Part shown: positions 8,956 through 17,906 of the stretch, in pieces
How the letters are laid out: every line of letters starts with the position of its first letter
Position numbering within the stretch: position 1 is the stretch's first letter
From: Lewinellaceae bacterium
Lineage (GTDB): Bacteria > Bacteroidota > Bacteroidia > Chitinophagales > Saprospiraceae
Assembly (NCBI GenBank): GCA_020636005.1
Contig: JACJYR010000005.1
Span: 124,001 to 188,000 of the forward strand
Reading direction: 5' to 3'
Length of the DNA stretch: 64,000 bases
Notes under the pieces: model-generated
Databases searched by the model: none
What the model saw: the letters and a program-made list of their open reading frames with translations, nothing else
Told to the model about the DNA's origin: nothing
Made by a program: the position numbers and the translations under genes

Positions 8956-9135
8956 GCCAACAGTATTATGTTCGGTGGTTTTCACGATGACCGTCATCTG
9001 TGTTACAAGTTAATTGCTGACAGAGTGTTAATTTCGTTTACGATATGTGAAACCCAAACATTAAAGATTTTGGAAAATGGCTACCTTGGCGTTTGATTTC
9101 GGCCCCTGGCACCAAGTGACAACCAAACCCTGCTT

Positions 9136-11985
9136 ATGAAATACACTGTACAAACCTGCTTTTTAGTCACTTCATTATTATTCAATGCCTTCTTGTCATT
9201 TGGCCAAACCACTATAAAAGGCGAGGTGCTGGACGCAGCGACCAATGACCCACTGATCGGTGCCAGTATTTTCATACAGGAAACTGGGGAGGGAACTGTT
9301 TCTGACTTTGACGGATCGTTCGAACTTAAGATTAAAGGCAATTTGCCCGTTAAAGCAGTGGTCTCTTATACAGGTTTCGCTGAAAAAGAGATCACTATAT
9401 CGGCAGCTTCGAGCAAATTGACTATCAAGCTGGAAGAATCGGCCATCACGGTGGCCGATGTGGAAGTAGTGGGGCAACGGATTTCCGACAAGCAAAAAGC
9501 TTCCCCACTGACCGTCGAATCGCTTGATTTGATTGGCATCAAGGCCACTCCTGCCGAAAACTTCTACGACGGGCTGGGTTCCTTGAAGGGCGTGGATTTG
9601 ACTTCTGCCAGCCTGGGCTTCAAAGTCATCAACATGCGGGGCTTCAACAGTACCAGTCCAGTGCGTTCCCTGCAACTAATAGACGGTGTGGACAACCAGG
9701 CGCCAGGGCTCAACTTTTCACTTGGCAATTTTCTTGGGTCCTCCGAACTGGACGTGCTTGGCGTTGACCTCATACAAGGAGCAAGCTCTGCTTTTTATGG
9801 GCCGAATGCTTTCAATGGCGTTATCAATATTACCACCAAATCGCCCTTCCTCCACAAAGGGCTGTCGGTTCAGTTAAAAGGTGGCGAGCGAAAACTTGCA
9901 TCGGGGGCCATCCGGTGGGCCGATGCTTTCAAAAATAAAAACGGACATGAATTCATAGCCTACAAGTTAAATCTCCAGGCTTTCAGGGCCGACGACTGGG
10001 TGGCCGACAACTACAACCCGGTGGACGGCAGCCGGGTGGGAAAAGACAATCCCGGCCGCTTTGATGCCGTCAATATTTACGGCGACGAATTTTTCCCCAG
10101 CTATTCGTTCCGGCCCTCCTTTTTGGATCCTACTTCGGGGCTGGAAGATTTTTATAGAACTGGCTACAAGGAAGAAGACATCGTGGACTATGACACCCGC
10201 AACGGCAAGGCAAGCGTGGCCGTCCACATCAGGACCAACCCCTCGAAGGACGTCGAGTCGCCGGAACTGATTATAGCCTCCAGCTATGGCACCGGCACTA
10301 CGGTTTATCAGGGCGACAACCGCTTCAGCCTCCGCAACATCCGGTTTTATCAGAACCGGCTGGAATTGAGGAAAGAAGGCAAATTTTTTATCCGGCTCTT
10401 CGCCACGCAGGACAATGCGGGCGATTCCTACGACCCCTATTTTACCGCCCTCAAGTTGCAGGAAGCTGCAAAGAGCAACGGTGACTGGGGAAACGACTAT
10501 GTTTTTTATTGGAAAAAATTTGTGACCAACAACAATTTTGCCCGCTGGAAAGCTGCCGGCTATCCGAACCCTATGCTGGCGTTCGACCCCAGCACCGGCA
10601 CTTTTTCCCTGAAAAACCAGGCTGATCTGGAGGCTTGGTACTTAAGCAATCAGGATTCGATAAGAGCCTGGCACATCGAGGCCGAAAACTGGGCCAATAT
10701 GGCCAGCGACCAAACCAACGAAACATCCTATGATTTCTACGACCCCGACAAGAATCCTGAGCGTTTCAAAGAGGAATTTGACAGGATTACCTCTGCCAAG
10801 TCAAATTCCACCGAAGGGGGCACCAAATTCTACGACAAGTCGGCCCTTTACAATGCCCAGGGCGAGTATAAGTTTCAAACGGATATCATCGACAATTTAA
10901 CGGTGGGTGCCAATGCCCGCCTCTATACCCCAAGGTCGGAAGGGACTATTTTTTACGATACGGCAGGCATCAAGATCACGAATTTTGAATTTGGATCCTA
11001 TGTTGGTGGCGATAAAAAATTCTGGGATGACAGGCTTACCCTGAGCGCCACCGTGCGGGTTGATAAAAACGAAAACTTTAATTGGATTTCTACCCCTGCG
11101 GCCTCCATTGTATTTAAGCCCCGTGCCAACAATTTCCTGAGGCTTTCCTTCTCTTCTGCCATACGCAACCCTACCCTGTCCGACCAGTACCTCTTTTTAA
11201 AGGTGGGCAGGGCTACCCTTGCAGGCAACCTCAACGGGGTGGAAAACCTTGCCACCGTTGACTCTTATGTGGATTACACCAACAACTTCCTGGATAAATC
11301 CAAACTCGTTTATTTTAACATTGATCCCATTCAACCTGAAAAGGTGAAGACTTTTGAATTGGGATACCGCACGACACTGTTCAACAGTGTTTATGTTGAT
11401 GCAGGTTACTATTACAATATTTACAACGATTTTATTGGTTACAAAATAGGCCTGGACATCGAATTCCAGGACAGTTCGAGCATTCCTAAAGACATCAGTG
11501 TGTACAGGTATGCGGCCAATTCAAATGAGCGCATAACTTCCCAGGGATTTTCTGTCGCCCTGAGCTACTATTTTGCAAAATACTTCCAGCTATCAGGCAA
11601 TTATTCCTGGAACAGGCTGAACACCCAGTCCGACGATGAGATTGTGCCCGCATTCAATACGCCGGAGCACAAGTTCAATATCGGCATTTCAGGAAGGGAC
11701 ATCCCCATTATCCTCGGGAAATTTAAATTGAGAAAGCTCGGATTCAATATCAACTACCGCTGGGTGGACGGCTTCCTGTTTGAAGGTTCGCCACAATTCA
11801 CGGGGTTCATCCCAAGCTACGACCTGCTGGATGCACAGGTCAACCTGAAGATCGATCGCTGGGACACTACTTTTAAAATCGGCGCCACCAACCTGCTGGA
11901 GAACATCCATTATGAAACGTACGGTGGGCCGAGCATAGGCAGGCTGGCTTATATCTCCATTCAATACGAGTGGAACAAGCGATAA
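9136..11985 (+). CDS. TonB-dependent receptor with carboxypeptidase-regulatory-like N-domain
   Basis: This 949-residue outer-membrane active transporter has a signal peptide at 1-24 (cleavage near SFGQ). A CarboxypepD_reg-like beta-sandwich (IKGEVLDAATNDPLIGASIF and on) spans about 26-110. The plug domain at about 125-235 includes a recognisable VDNQAPGLNFSLGNF...GASSAFYGPNAFNGVINI stretch. The rest is a 22-strand-type beta barrel ending in an aromatic-rich final strand (YISIQYEWNKR). The substrate is unknown. No SusD-like partner follows. Instead the next gene, 131 bp downstream on the same strand, encodes a T9SS-secreted hydrolase-fold protein that may act with it. Confidence 0.92.
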   Translation: MKYTVQTCFLVTSLLFNAFLSFGQTTIKGEVLDAATNDPLIGASIFIQETGEGTVSDFDGSFELKIKGNLPVKAVVSYTGFAEKEITISAASSKLTIKLEESAITVADVEVVGQRISDKQKASPLTVESLDLIGIKATPAENFYDGLGSLKGVDLTSASLGFKVINMRGFNSTSPVRSLQLIDGVDNQAPGLNFSLGNFLGSSELDVLGVDLIQGASSAFYGPNAFNGVINITTKSPFLHKGLSVQLKGGERKLASGAIRWADAFKNKNGHEFIAYKLNLQAFRADDWVADNYNPVDGSRVGKDNPGRFDAVNIYGDEFFPSYSFRPSFLDPTSGLEDFYRTGYKEEDIVDYDTRNGKASVAVHIRTNPSKDVESPELIIASSYGTGTTVYQGDNRFSLRNIRFYQNRLELRKEGKFFIRLFATQDNAGDSYDPYFTALKLQEAAKSNGDWGNDYVFYWKKFVTNNNFARWKAAGYPNPMLAFDPSTGTFSLKNQADLEAWYLSNQDSIRAWHIEAENWANMASDQTNETSYDFYDPDKNPERFKEEFDRITSAKSNSTEGGTKFYDKSALYNAQGEYKFQTDIIDNLTVGANARLYTPRSEGTIFYDTAGIKITNFEFGSYVGGDKKFWDDRLTLSATVRVDKNENFNWISTPAASIVFKPRANNFLRLSFSSAIRNPTLSDQYLFLKVGRATLAGNLNGVENLATVDSYVDYTNNFLDKSKLVYFNIDPIQPEKVKTFELGYRTTLFNSVYVDAGYYYNIYNDFIGYKIGLDIEFQDSSSIPKDISVYRYAANSNERITSQGFSVALSYYFAKYFQLSGNYSWNRLNTQSDDEIVPAFNTPEHKFNIGISGRDIPIILGKFKLRKLGFNINYRWVDGFLFEGSPQFTGFIPSYDLLDAQVNLKIDRWDTTFKIGATNLLENIHYETYGGPSIGRLAYISIQYEWNKR

Positions 11986-12116
11986 ATTTTAAATTAACAA
12001 ATTTGCAAATTTGCGTATTGGCCCTTTGTAAGGCACACGGAAAAAATAAATCCCCTACGCTGTCCTTTAGGCAATTTGCAGGTTAGACATCAATCAACAA
12101 TCAAATTCAAATTCTT

Positions 12117-13649
12117 ATGAAACAACTCCACACGATCTTTGCCCTCCTCTTGATGATGATGGCTGGAACGGCGTTTTCCCAACAACGGTATGTTGATGAA
12201 ATTTTCACGGAAGTGGAAAAGACTTCCCCTATCGTGTACGGTCAGAACGCTTCCCTGATCCTCCTGCTCGACAATGATCCGACCAACGACGTACACCCGC
12301 TGAAACAGCCCCTGGTGCTGGACCTCTACAGACCGGTGGGCGATGTAGAAACAGCCCGCCCGTTGGTACTGGTCTTTCATTCAGGTATCTTTTTGCCCTA
12401 CCCGGCCAACGGCCAATCCACAGGCACCCGCACTGATTCTTCCATCGTTGAAGTGTGCATGCGCCTGGCGAGAATGGGCTACGTGGCAGCCTCTGTTGAC
12501 TACAGGTTGTTCTGGAACCCACAGGATCCGGACGAGATTGACCGCCGCTCCACGCTTATCAACGCAGCCTATCGTGGCATTCAGGATGCACGCACCGCCA
12601 TCCGGTTTTTCAAAAAAACAGCGGCTGAAAACGGCAACCCTTATGGCATCGACCCTAACAAGATCGTCCTTTGGGGACATGGAACTGGTGGCTATATCCC
12701 CGCCAATGCAGCCATTCTTGACGATTACAACAAAATCCTGATCCCCAAATTTTTGATTGACCTGGGTGGTGGCAACTTCCTGCCCATGATCATTGAGCAA
12801 GTAAATGGTGACATCAACGGCACCTCCGTGGGCCTTGTGCCGCCGGGCTATCCGATTTACCAACCTGGCGATACCCTCTGCTACCCAAACTGGCCCAACT
12901 ATTCTTCCGAATTCCAATTGGCTGTAAACCTGGGCGGGGCCATTGCCGATTCCTCCTGGATCGACCCCGGGCAAACGCCAACGATTTCCTTCCACGTGCC
13001 TACCGACCCTTTCGCACCCTATGTCGAAGGTATCGTAAAAGTTCCTGTGTTGAACTACAACGTCATCGAGGTGCAGGGCAGCTACATCCTGGCCAAACTG
13101 ATGAACGAATATGGCAACCTGCCTTATGCCGACAAGACTTTTATTGATCCCTACACTGCGGTAGCCAATTCAAGAAATGACGGCTACGAGGGCCTCTTCC
13201 CCTTCCCAAGGGCTGACAACGAGGCAGGTCCCTGGGAGTGGAACCCACCCAACCCTGGTGATCCGAACCCAATGCCAGTCGATCCGGCTGATGCAAAACC
13301 TTATCTCGACACGGTCATCCAATACTTCATCCCACGTGCCTGTATCACCCTGGGGCTGGGCTGCGACCTGACTGGCTATACTGCTGCGGAAGAAGTCCTG
13401 AACACGGTGGACACAGGCTTGAAGCTGTCCCCTAACCCTGCCGGAGAACAGGTACAACTGACCACCGATGCTGCTTTCCCCATCGAGCACGTCTATGTGT
13501 ACGATATGAGCGGAAGGTTGGTAAAGGCCCATACCCAGGTGAATTCGAATAACTTCACGATGGATCGGAACAGCCTTTCAGGTGGCACTTATATTGTCAA
13601 GGTCTTTTTTGAAAAAGGAATTAGCGTTGAAAAAGTGATTTTCAAGTAA
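12117..13649 (+). CDS. Secreted alpha/beta-hydrolase-fold protein lacking the catalytic triad, with T9SS sorting domain
   Basis: This 510-residue exported protein has a signal peptide at 1-21 (GTAFSQQ) and a carboxylesterase/dienelactone-hydrolase-like core: LVLVFHSGIF, VDYRLFW, and RGIQDARTAIRFFKK before the nucleophile elbow. The T9SS sorting domain is at about 432-510 (LSPNPAGE ... VEKVIFK). At the elbow the usual GHSAGG reads G187-H-G189-T-G-G192, so the nucleophile serine is replaced by glycine. The acidic residue is plausible (SFHVPTDPFAPY, near 297), but no His occurs between that point and the sorting domain, so the catalytic His also appears lost. It is probably a binding or structural protein derived from an esterase. 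Position after a TonB receptor suggests a joint uptake or surface role. Confidence 0.85.
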   Translation: MKQLHTIFALLLMMMAGTAFSQQRYVDEIFTEVEKTSPIVYGQNASLILLLDNDPTNDVHPLKQPLVLDLYRPVGDVETARPLVLVFHSGIFLPYPANGQSTGTRTDSSIVEVCMRLARMGYVAASVDYRLFWNPQDPDEIDRRSTLINAAYRGIQDARTAIRFFKKTAAENGNPYGIDPNKIVLWGHGTGGYIPANAAILDDYNKILIPKFLIDLGGGNFLPMIIEQVNGDINGTSVGLVPPGYPIYQPGDTLCYPNWPNYSSEFQLAVNLGGAIADSSWIDPGQTPTISFHVPTDPFAPYVEGIVKVPVLNYNVIEVQGSYILAKLMNEYGNLPYADKTFIDPYTAVANSRNDGYEGLFPFPRADNEAGPWEWNPPNPGDPNPMPVDPADAKPYLDTVIQYFIPRACITLGLGCDLTGYTAAEEVLNTVDTGLKLSPNPAGEQVQLTTDAAFPIEHVYVYDMSGRLVKAHTQVNSNNFTMDRNSLSGGTYIVKVFFEKGISVEKVIFK

Positions 13650-13670
13650 TTGCATTTTTGAAAAAATCAG

Positions 13671-13706
13671 AGAGGCACGGGGTTAGGCTCCGTGCCTTTT
13701 TTTTAT
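13671..13706. terminator. Intrinsic terminator
   Basis: A stem AGGCACGG/CCGTGCCT with loop GGTTAGGCT is followed by eight T residues. It terminates the hydrolase-fold gene; the T-run touches the stop codon of the converging acyl-CoA reductase gene. Confidence 0.85.
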
Positions 13707-14719
13707 AACTGTTCTAAAAATCGCATCACATCCACGCCATCCGCATAATCCCCCAACCCTGGCGATTGTGTCTTTCCAAAATCTACGTGTTCCAATCCAA
13801 CAACAGGGGCTTTGCTCACCACACATTGAATTTCATCCGCCCTCCTCTTCAAATCATCTTCCACCAGTTTGCGATCAGCATAAAATTCGTAATGTAAAAT
13901 GGCGATCCGGGAAGCAATGGCAGGGTCTTCTGTCAGGATGATGCAGCCATTGTTGATGAAGGGCGTACGGTTCAGCATCACGATGGCGTAGTTGTAGTCA
14001 AAATTGCTCTTGTATTTTTCGTGGAGGACAATGTCCCGGAACTCGTGCAACCGTTCCATCAGGGCTTGGAAATTGTAGCCTTCGGGCACATAGATTTTGG
14101 AAACATTGCGGCATCCAAGGCCAAAGTAACGGAACACGTCCTTGCCCAACAGCAGCAGCTCGTCCTGCGTTTCCGTGCCATCGAGGATGGCCACCGAGTT
14201 TCGGTTTTTGCGGATGATATGCGGCAGCTTCCCAAAATACGCTTCAAAATAGCGGGCGGAATTGTTGCTGCCTGTGGCAATAGTGGCGTCGAAGCCCTTT
14301 AATTTGTCAACGATTTCAAAATAAGTAGCCACTTCGGGGTTTATTTTTTCCAAGACTTTCAAAAGGTATGGCAGCAGAAATTTGTCCTTGTCAGAAAGCT
14401 TTACCAGCGACTTGTGGCCAGCCACAAAGACACAAACAAGATCGTGAAAGCCGACCAAAGGGATGTTGCCCGCCATAATCAATCCCACACTTTTGGGCTG
14501 CTGGCTGTCAATAATTGAATATTGCCCGGCCCATTCCCGTAGTTTCTTTTCATCCAAAAATTGGGTGGCGATGGCTTTCAAGGCCCTTTCCTGGTTTTCC
14601 GGCGTGAACCAGGGGTTGTTGTAAAAGGTACGATGGACAATGGCGTTTAAGAATTCATCTTGTCGCTGCAGGTGCTGCCCCAGTTCGGCCAAAGCCATAA
14701 TTCTTTCTTCCAGGTTCAT
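13703..14719 (-). CDS. Acyl-CoA reductase, LuxC family
   Basis: This 338-residue protein resembles the LuxC-type fatty acyl-CoA reductases (PF05893), which reduce acyl-CoA or acyl-protein to aldehyde with NADPH. The candidate nucleophile is C203 in YFGLGCRNVSK, and the preceding ILDGTETQDE region is also family-like. The N-terminal half has a nucleotide-binding character (SVGLIMAGNIPLVGFHDLV). It is shorter than luciferase-system LuxC (~480 residues) but similar to the proteins commonly annotated this way in Bacteroidota. No luxE, luciferase or ferredoxin gene is adjacent. The physiological aldehyde product is unknown. Confidence 0.8.
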   Translation of the reverse strand: MNLEERIMALAELGQHLQRQDEFLNAIVHRTFYNNPWFTPENQERALKAIATQFLDEKKLREWAGQYSIIDSQQPKSVGLIMAGNIPLVGFHDLVCVFVAGHKSLVKLSDKDKFLLPYLLKVLEKINPEVATYFEIVDKLKGFDATIATGSNNSARYFEAYFGKLPHIIRKNRNSVAILDGTETQDELLLLGKDVFRYFGLGCRNVSKIYVPEGYNFQALMERLHEFRDIVLHEKYKSNFDYNYAIVMLNRTPFINNGCIILTEDPAIASRIAILHYEFYADRKLVEDDLKRRADEIQCVVSKAPVVGLEHVDFGKTQSPGLGDYADGVDVMRFLEQL

Positions 14720-14775
14720 TTTTGTTAAAACTTTTGATTCTTTGACTAATAGGAACGAAACTTTTTTACGAAAGA

Positions 14776-14816
14776 AGACCCCACAAGTACGGCCTGTGAG
14801 GTCTCCTTTTTTAATG
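14776..14816. terminator. Hairpin with T-run, orientation ambiguous
   Basis: A 10-bp stem with one mismatch (AGACCCCACA against TGTGAGGTCT) lies 23 bp beyond the RluD stop. The T6 run is on the plus strand while both flanking genes are on the minus strand, so it acts as a minus-strand terminator only if the weaker TCTTCTTTCG tail suffices. Confidence 0.5.
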
Positions 14817-14838
14817 TCAAAATTGAATGGATAATCTA

Positions 14839-15870
14839 TTAATCGGTGAGGGTCAGCTTTGCTTTCCGATCCGTCACATAAGTCCGCCAGCGTTCAAGGC
14901 ATGCACCAAACTCCTCCGGCAGGTCGCTTTCAAAAAAAACTTCCTTGCCCGTGATGGGATGAATGAAGCCAAGCTCTTTTGCATGCAGCGCCTGGCGAGG
15001 TATCATGTCGAAACAGTTCTCTACAAATTGCTTGTACTTCGTGAAAATAGTCCCTTTCATAATGCGGTCTCCCCCGTATTTTTCATCATTGAATAGTGGG
15101 TGGCCCATATTTGACATGTGAACACGGATTTGGTGCGTACGGCCCGTTTCCAGTTTCATTTCCATTAAGCTGACATAATAGAGCCGTTCCAAAACCTTCC
15201 AGTGTGTACAGGCCCATTTGCCGGTGCCGTCGTCCACCACGGCCATTTTCTTTCGGAAACGGGGGTGGCGGGCCAGGTAGTTTTTGATGGTGCCTTCATC
15301 CTCTTCCGGCTCGCCCCACACGATGGCCTGGTAACGGCGGTGAATGCTATGATCATAAAATTGTTTGGCAAGGCCATATATAGCTTTTTCGGTTTTGCCG
15401 ATCACAATCAGCCCGGAGGTGTTTTTGTCAATCCGGTGGATGAGGCCAGGCCGGTTCTCGGGGTTGCCCTCCATGACCGGCAGGTTTTGAAAATGAAAAA
15501 CCAAAGCGTTCACCAGGGTGCGGCGATAATTGCCCACGCCGGGGTGTACCACCATGCCCGCAGGTTTATTGATGATGATGAGGTGATCGTCCTCGTAATG
15601 GATGTTGAGCGGTATGTCGTCGGGCAGGGCCTTGACGGCTTCGTCGTAGGGCTTGGGGATCATCATTTCCACCTTGTCGCCCGGTTTCACTTTATAATTG
15701 GCCTTCTCTTCCGTGCCGTTCACTTTTACCAGCCCTGCCTTGATGGCGTTTTGCACCTTGTTGCGGGCGACTTTGAACATCCGGTCGGTGATGAATTTGT
15801 CGAGCCGCATGAGGCCCTGGTTAGGATCGGCGATGAAAAGGCTTTTTTCGTACAATTCGTCTTTTGCCAT
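14839..15870 (-). CDS. rluD: RluA/RluD family 23S rRNA pseudouridine synthase
   Basis: This is a 343-residue RNA-modifying enzyme. An N-terminal S4 RNA-binding domain (RLDKFITDRMFKVARNKVQ at about 18-50) is followed by the RluA catalytic domain with the signature HRIDKNTSGLIVIGKT, whose Asp is the catalytic residue. The C-terminal GRTHQIRVHM is also diagnostic. The frame is open up to 15906. I chose the ATG at 15870 (MAKDELYEK) because the extra residues upstream (MLLYMRPYPDRL) are not family-like, but ATGs at 15894 or 15906 cannot be excluded. Assignment to RluD rather than RluA/RluC follows from the S4 domain and length. Confidence 0.92.
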   Translation of the reverse strand: MAKDELYEKSLFIADPNQGLMRLDKFITDRMFKVARNKVQNAIKAGLVKVNGTEEKANYKVKPGDKVEMMIPKPYDEAVKALPDDIPLNIHYEDDHLIIINKPAGMVVHPGVGNYRRTLVNALVFHFQNLPVMEGNPENRPGLIHRIDKNTSGLIVIGKTEKAIYGLAKQFYDHSIHRRYQAIVWGEPEEDEGTIKNYLARHPRFRKKMAVVDDGTGKWACTHWKVLERLYYVSLMEMKLETGRTHQIRVHMSNMGHPLFNDEKYGGDRIMKGTIFTKYKQFVENCFDMIPRQALHAKELGFIHPITGKEVFFESDLPEEFGACLERWRTYVTDRKAKLTLTD

Positions 15871-15906
15871 TAGTCTGTCGGGATATGGTCGCATGTAAAG
15901 AAGCAA

Positions 15907-16588
15907 TTTATCATTTTGGCATCCTGGAAGTTTATCAATGTGCTGCTCGTCATTTGCTTATGGTCGCTGGTTGTCCGGCGAATAACGGGTAAAATTAATT
16001 GCCCTATTCCCAGTGGTTTGAGAATCGAAACTTGTATCATCCCGAAATTGTGACCTACGATTTTAATCGTGGGGTGGCGATAAATTTCTGAAATTCAAAC
16101 CGTATTAACGCTTTATATCCAGGCACACAGCGCCGGGAAAGTTTTCAAAAACGGTTAAAACCGTTGCTCAAATGCCGCTCTATTGTTTCACCACAATTAA
16201 AACCGTGGATTCATAAGACCTTGACGGCAATTCCAACCTGAAAATCCGGGATGACCTATGTTTAACCACCTGAAAATCAACGAACTTTAAAAATGAACCC
16301 AATATTCGCATGGTTGGCTAAAAACCAACCGCCTGAAGCAATTAGCCCAAAGATTAGTCACAAAATCTGGTGGTGCCAACGCTTGATACCAGTAAAAGCC
16401 GCACCACCTGCAAACATGCAAAGAAATGAACCAAGGCAAAATAAAAAGAACTTTTATTCTTGGGGAAACAATTAATTCCGTTTTTTCGGGCCGCCGTTCC
16501 GCCAGGGTGCCCTCAGATGTCCTGTTGGATTTTCCTGGCTGAAAACACCATCGCCCAAAGGATGGTTTTACTATCAAACTCATCTGCC
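15907..16588. other. Gene-free stretch with degenerate short inverted repeats
   Basis: No supported gene lies here. Short palindromes such as ACGGTTAAAACCGT (near 16155) and CGATTTTAATCG (near 16050) resemble the hairpin cluster at 34280-34380. A segment around 16310-16395 (GGCTAAAAACCAACCGC, then CACAAAATCTGGTGG) has a weak counterpart near 37945-37995. No riboswitch-like fold is evident upstream of the sulfur amino acid enzyme gene. Confidence 0.5.
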
Positions 16589-17794
16589 ATGCAACAACTC
16601 CACTTCGAATCCATCTGTGCAAAAGAGACTGATGACAAACGAACTACCAGGCCGCACATCCTGCCCTTGTATGCCACTTCTTCTTTTGCTTTCGAGAATA
16701 TTGACGAGGGGATAGAAATTTTTGCCAACAAAAAAGAAGGCCACGTGTATGGACGATACGGCAATCCAACGATTGAGGCGGTAGCCGAAAAAATCGCCCG
16801 GTTGGAAGCGGCGGGCCTTGACACCGAGGCCGGCGGGCTTTTGTTTAGTTCTGGCCAGGCTGCGGTGTCGAGCATGGTAATGGGTTTGCTGAAATCAGGG
16901 GACAAGATCCTGACCCAGGGCAACCTGTATGGTGGCACGACCGAACTTTTCCTGAAGCTTTTCCAGCCCCTGGGCATCGAAACCATTTTAATGTATCTGC
17001 ATGACCTGGAACGGGTAAAAAGTACCCTTCAACAGGACGAAAGCATAAAACTGCTCTACTGCGAAAGCCCCGCCAACCCGACCCTTGCCTGCGTGGACCT
17101 GGAGGCGTTGGCAGGGCTTGCCAGGCAGTTTGGCCGGTATAGTGCGGTTGACAACACCTTCGCTACGCCCTGCCTGCAACAGCCCCTCCGCTTTGGAATA
17201 GATTTCATTATCCATTCCACCACCAAGTTTCTGAACGGTCACGGCAATTCCATTGCCGGGGCAATTGTCAGCCCGCACAAAGCGCAACTCAAAATGGGCG
17301 GCGCCATTTGGCAGGCCATGAAACTGGCCGGCACCAACTGCAACCCCTGGGACGCATGGTTGGTACACAACGGCATGAAAACCCTGGCTCTCCGGATGCA
17401 GCGGCATAGTGAGAACGCAATGGCCGTTGCCACTCATTTATCAAAAAACAGCAAGGTAGAACGGGTAAACTACTGTGGGCTGCCCTCCCACCCCGACCAT
17501 TTCATAGCCAAAAATCAGATGCGGGCTTTCGGGGGGATGCTCAGTTTTGAGTTGAAAGGAGGGCTGGAAGCAGGTATCCGTTTTATGAACCAGATCAAAT
17601 TCTGCACCCTGGCACCAACCCTGGGAGATGTGGACACCCTGATTTTACACCCTGCCTCTATGTCACACCTGAACATACCCAAGGAAGTCAGGCTGAGAAA
17701 TGGCATCACGGACGGGCTTATCCGTGTCTCGATCGGCATCGAGCACGTTGACGACATTATTGCAGATTTGGAACAGGCCGTTTCAAGCACCTGA
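16589..17794 (+). CDS. Trans-sulfuration PLP enzyme, methionine gamma-lyase / cystathionine gamma-synthase type
   Basis: This 401-residue cytoplasmic enzyme belongs to the Cys/Met-metabolism PLP-dependent family. The PLP lysine is K213 in HSTTKFLNGHGNSIAG. The phosphate-site motif YGRYGNPT lies near 53-60, and the substrate-binding SSGQAAVSS segment near 92-100. The active-site region resembles methionine gamma-lyase and O-acetylhomoserine sulfhydrylase as much as cystathionine gamma-synthase, so the exact reaction is open. The start ATG at 16589 (MQQLHFES) begins the conserved core; the frame is open for 43 more codons upstream but those are not family-like. It appears monocistronic. Confidence 0.88.
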   Translation: MQQLHFESICAKETDDKRTTRPHILPLYATSSFAFENIDEGIEIFANKKEGHVYGRYGNPTIEAVAEKIARLEAAGLDTEAGGLLFSSGQAAVSSMVMGLLKSGDKILTQGNLYGGTTELFLKLFQPLGIETILMYLHDLERVKSTLQQDESIKLLYCESPANPTLACVDLEALAGLARQFGRYSAVDNTFATPCLQQPLRFGIDFIIHSTTKFLNGHGNSIAGAIVSPHKAQLKMGGAIWQAMKLAGTNCNPWDAWLVHNGMKTLALRMQRHSENAMAVATHLSKNSKVERVNYCGLPSHPDHFIAKNQMRAFGGMLSFELKGGLEAGIRFMNQIKFCTLAPTLGDVDTLILHPASMSHLNIPKEVRLRNGITDGLIRVSIGIEHVDDIIADLEQAVSST

Positions 17795-17852
17795 ATAGCA
17801 AAGCTGAATAGCAAAAAGGAAAAAATCCAGAATCGGGAATCCCTTAAATGCC

Positions 17853-17860
17853 TATATTTG
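17853..17860 (+). promoter_or_regulatory. Possible -7 promoter element of the amidase gene
   Basis: TATATTTG matches TAnnTTTG exactly, 46 bp before the ATG at 17907. No convincing -33 TTTG is found at the expected distance, so this is weak. Confidence 0.3.
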
Positions 17861-17906
17861 GCACTCTGTAATCCATTCAATTTCACTTGCTTAACCACCC
17901 AGCCTC

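Noticed and set aside
16290..16588. SAM-responsive riboswitch upstream of the sulfur amino acid enzyme gene
   Set aside because: I looked for a conserved multi-stem core and terminator and saw none; only weak dispersed-repeat similarity is present.
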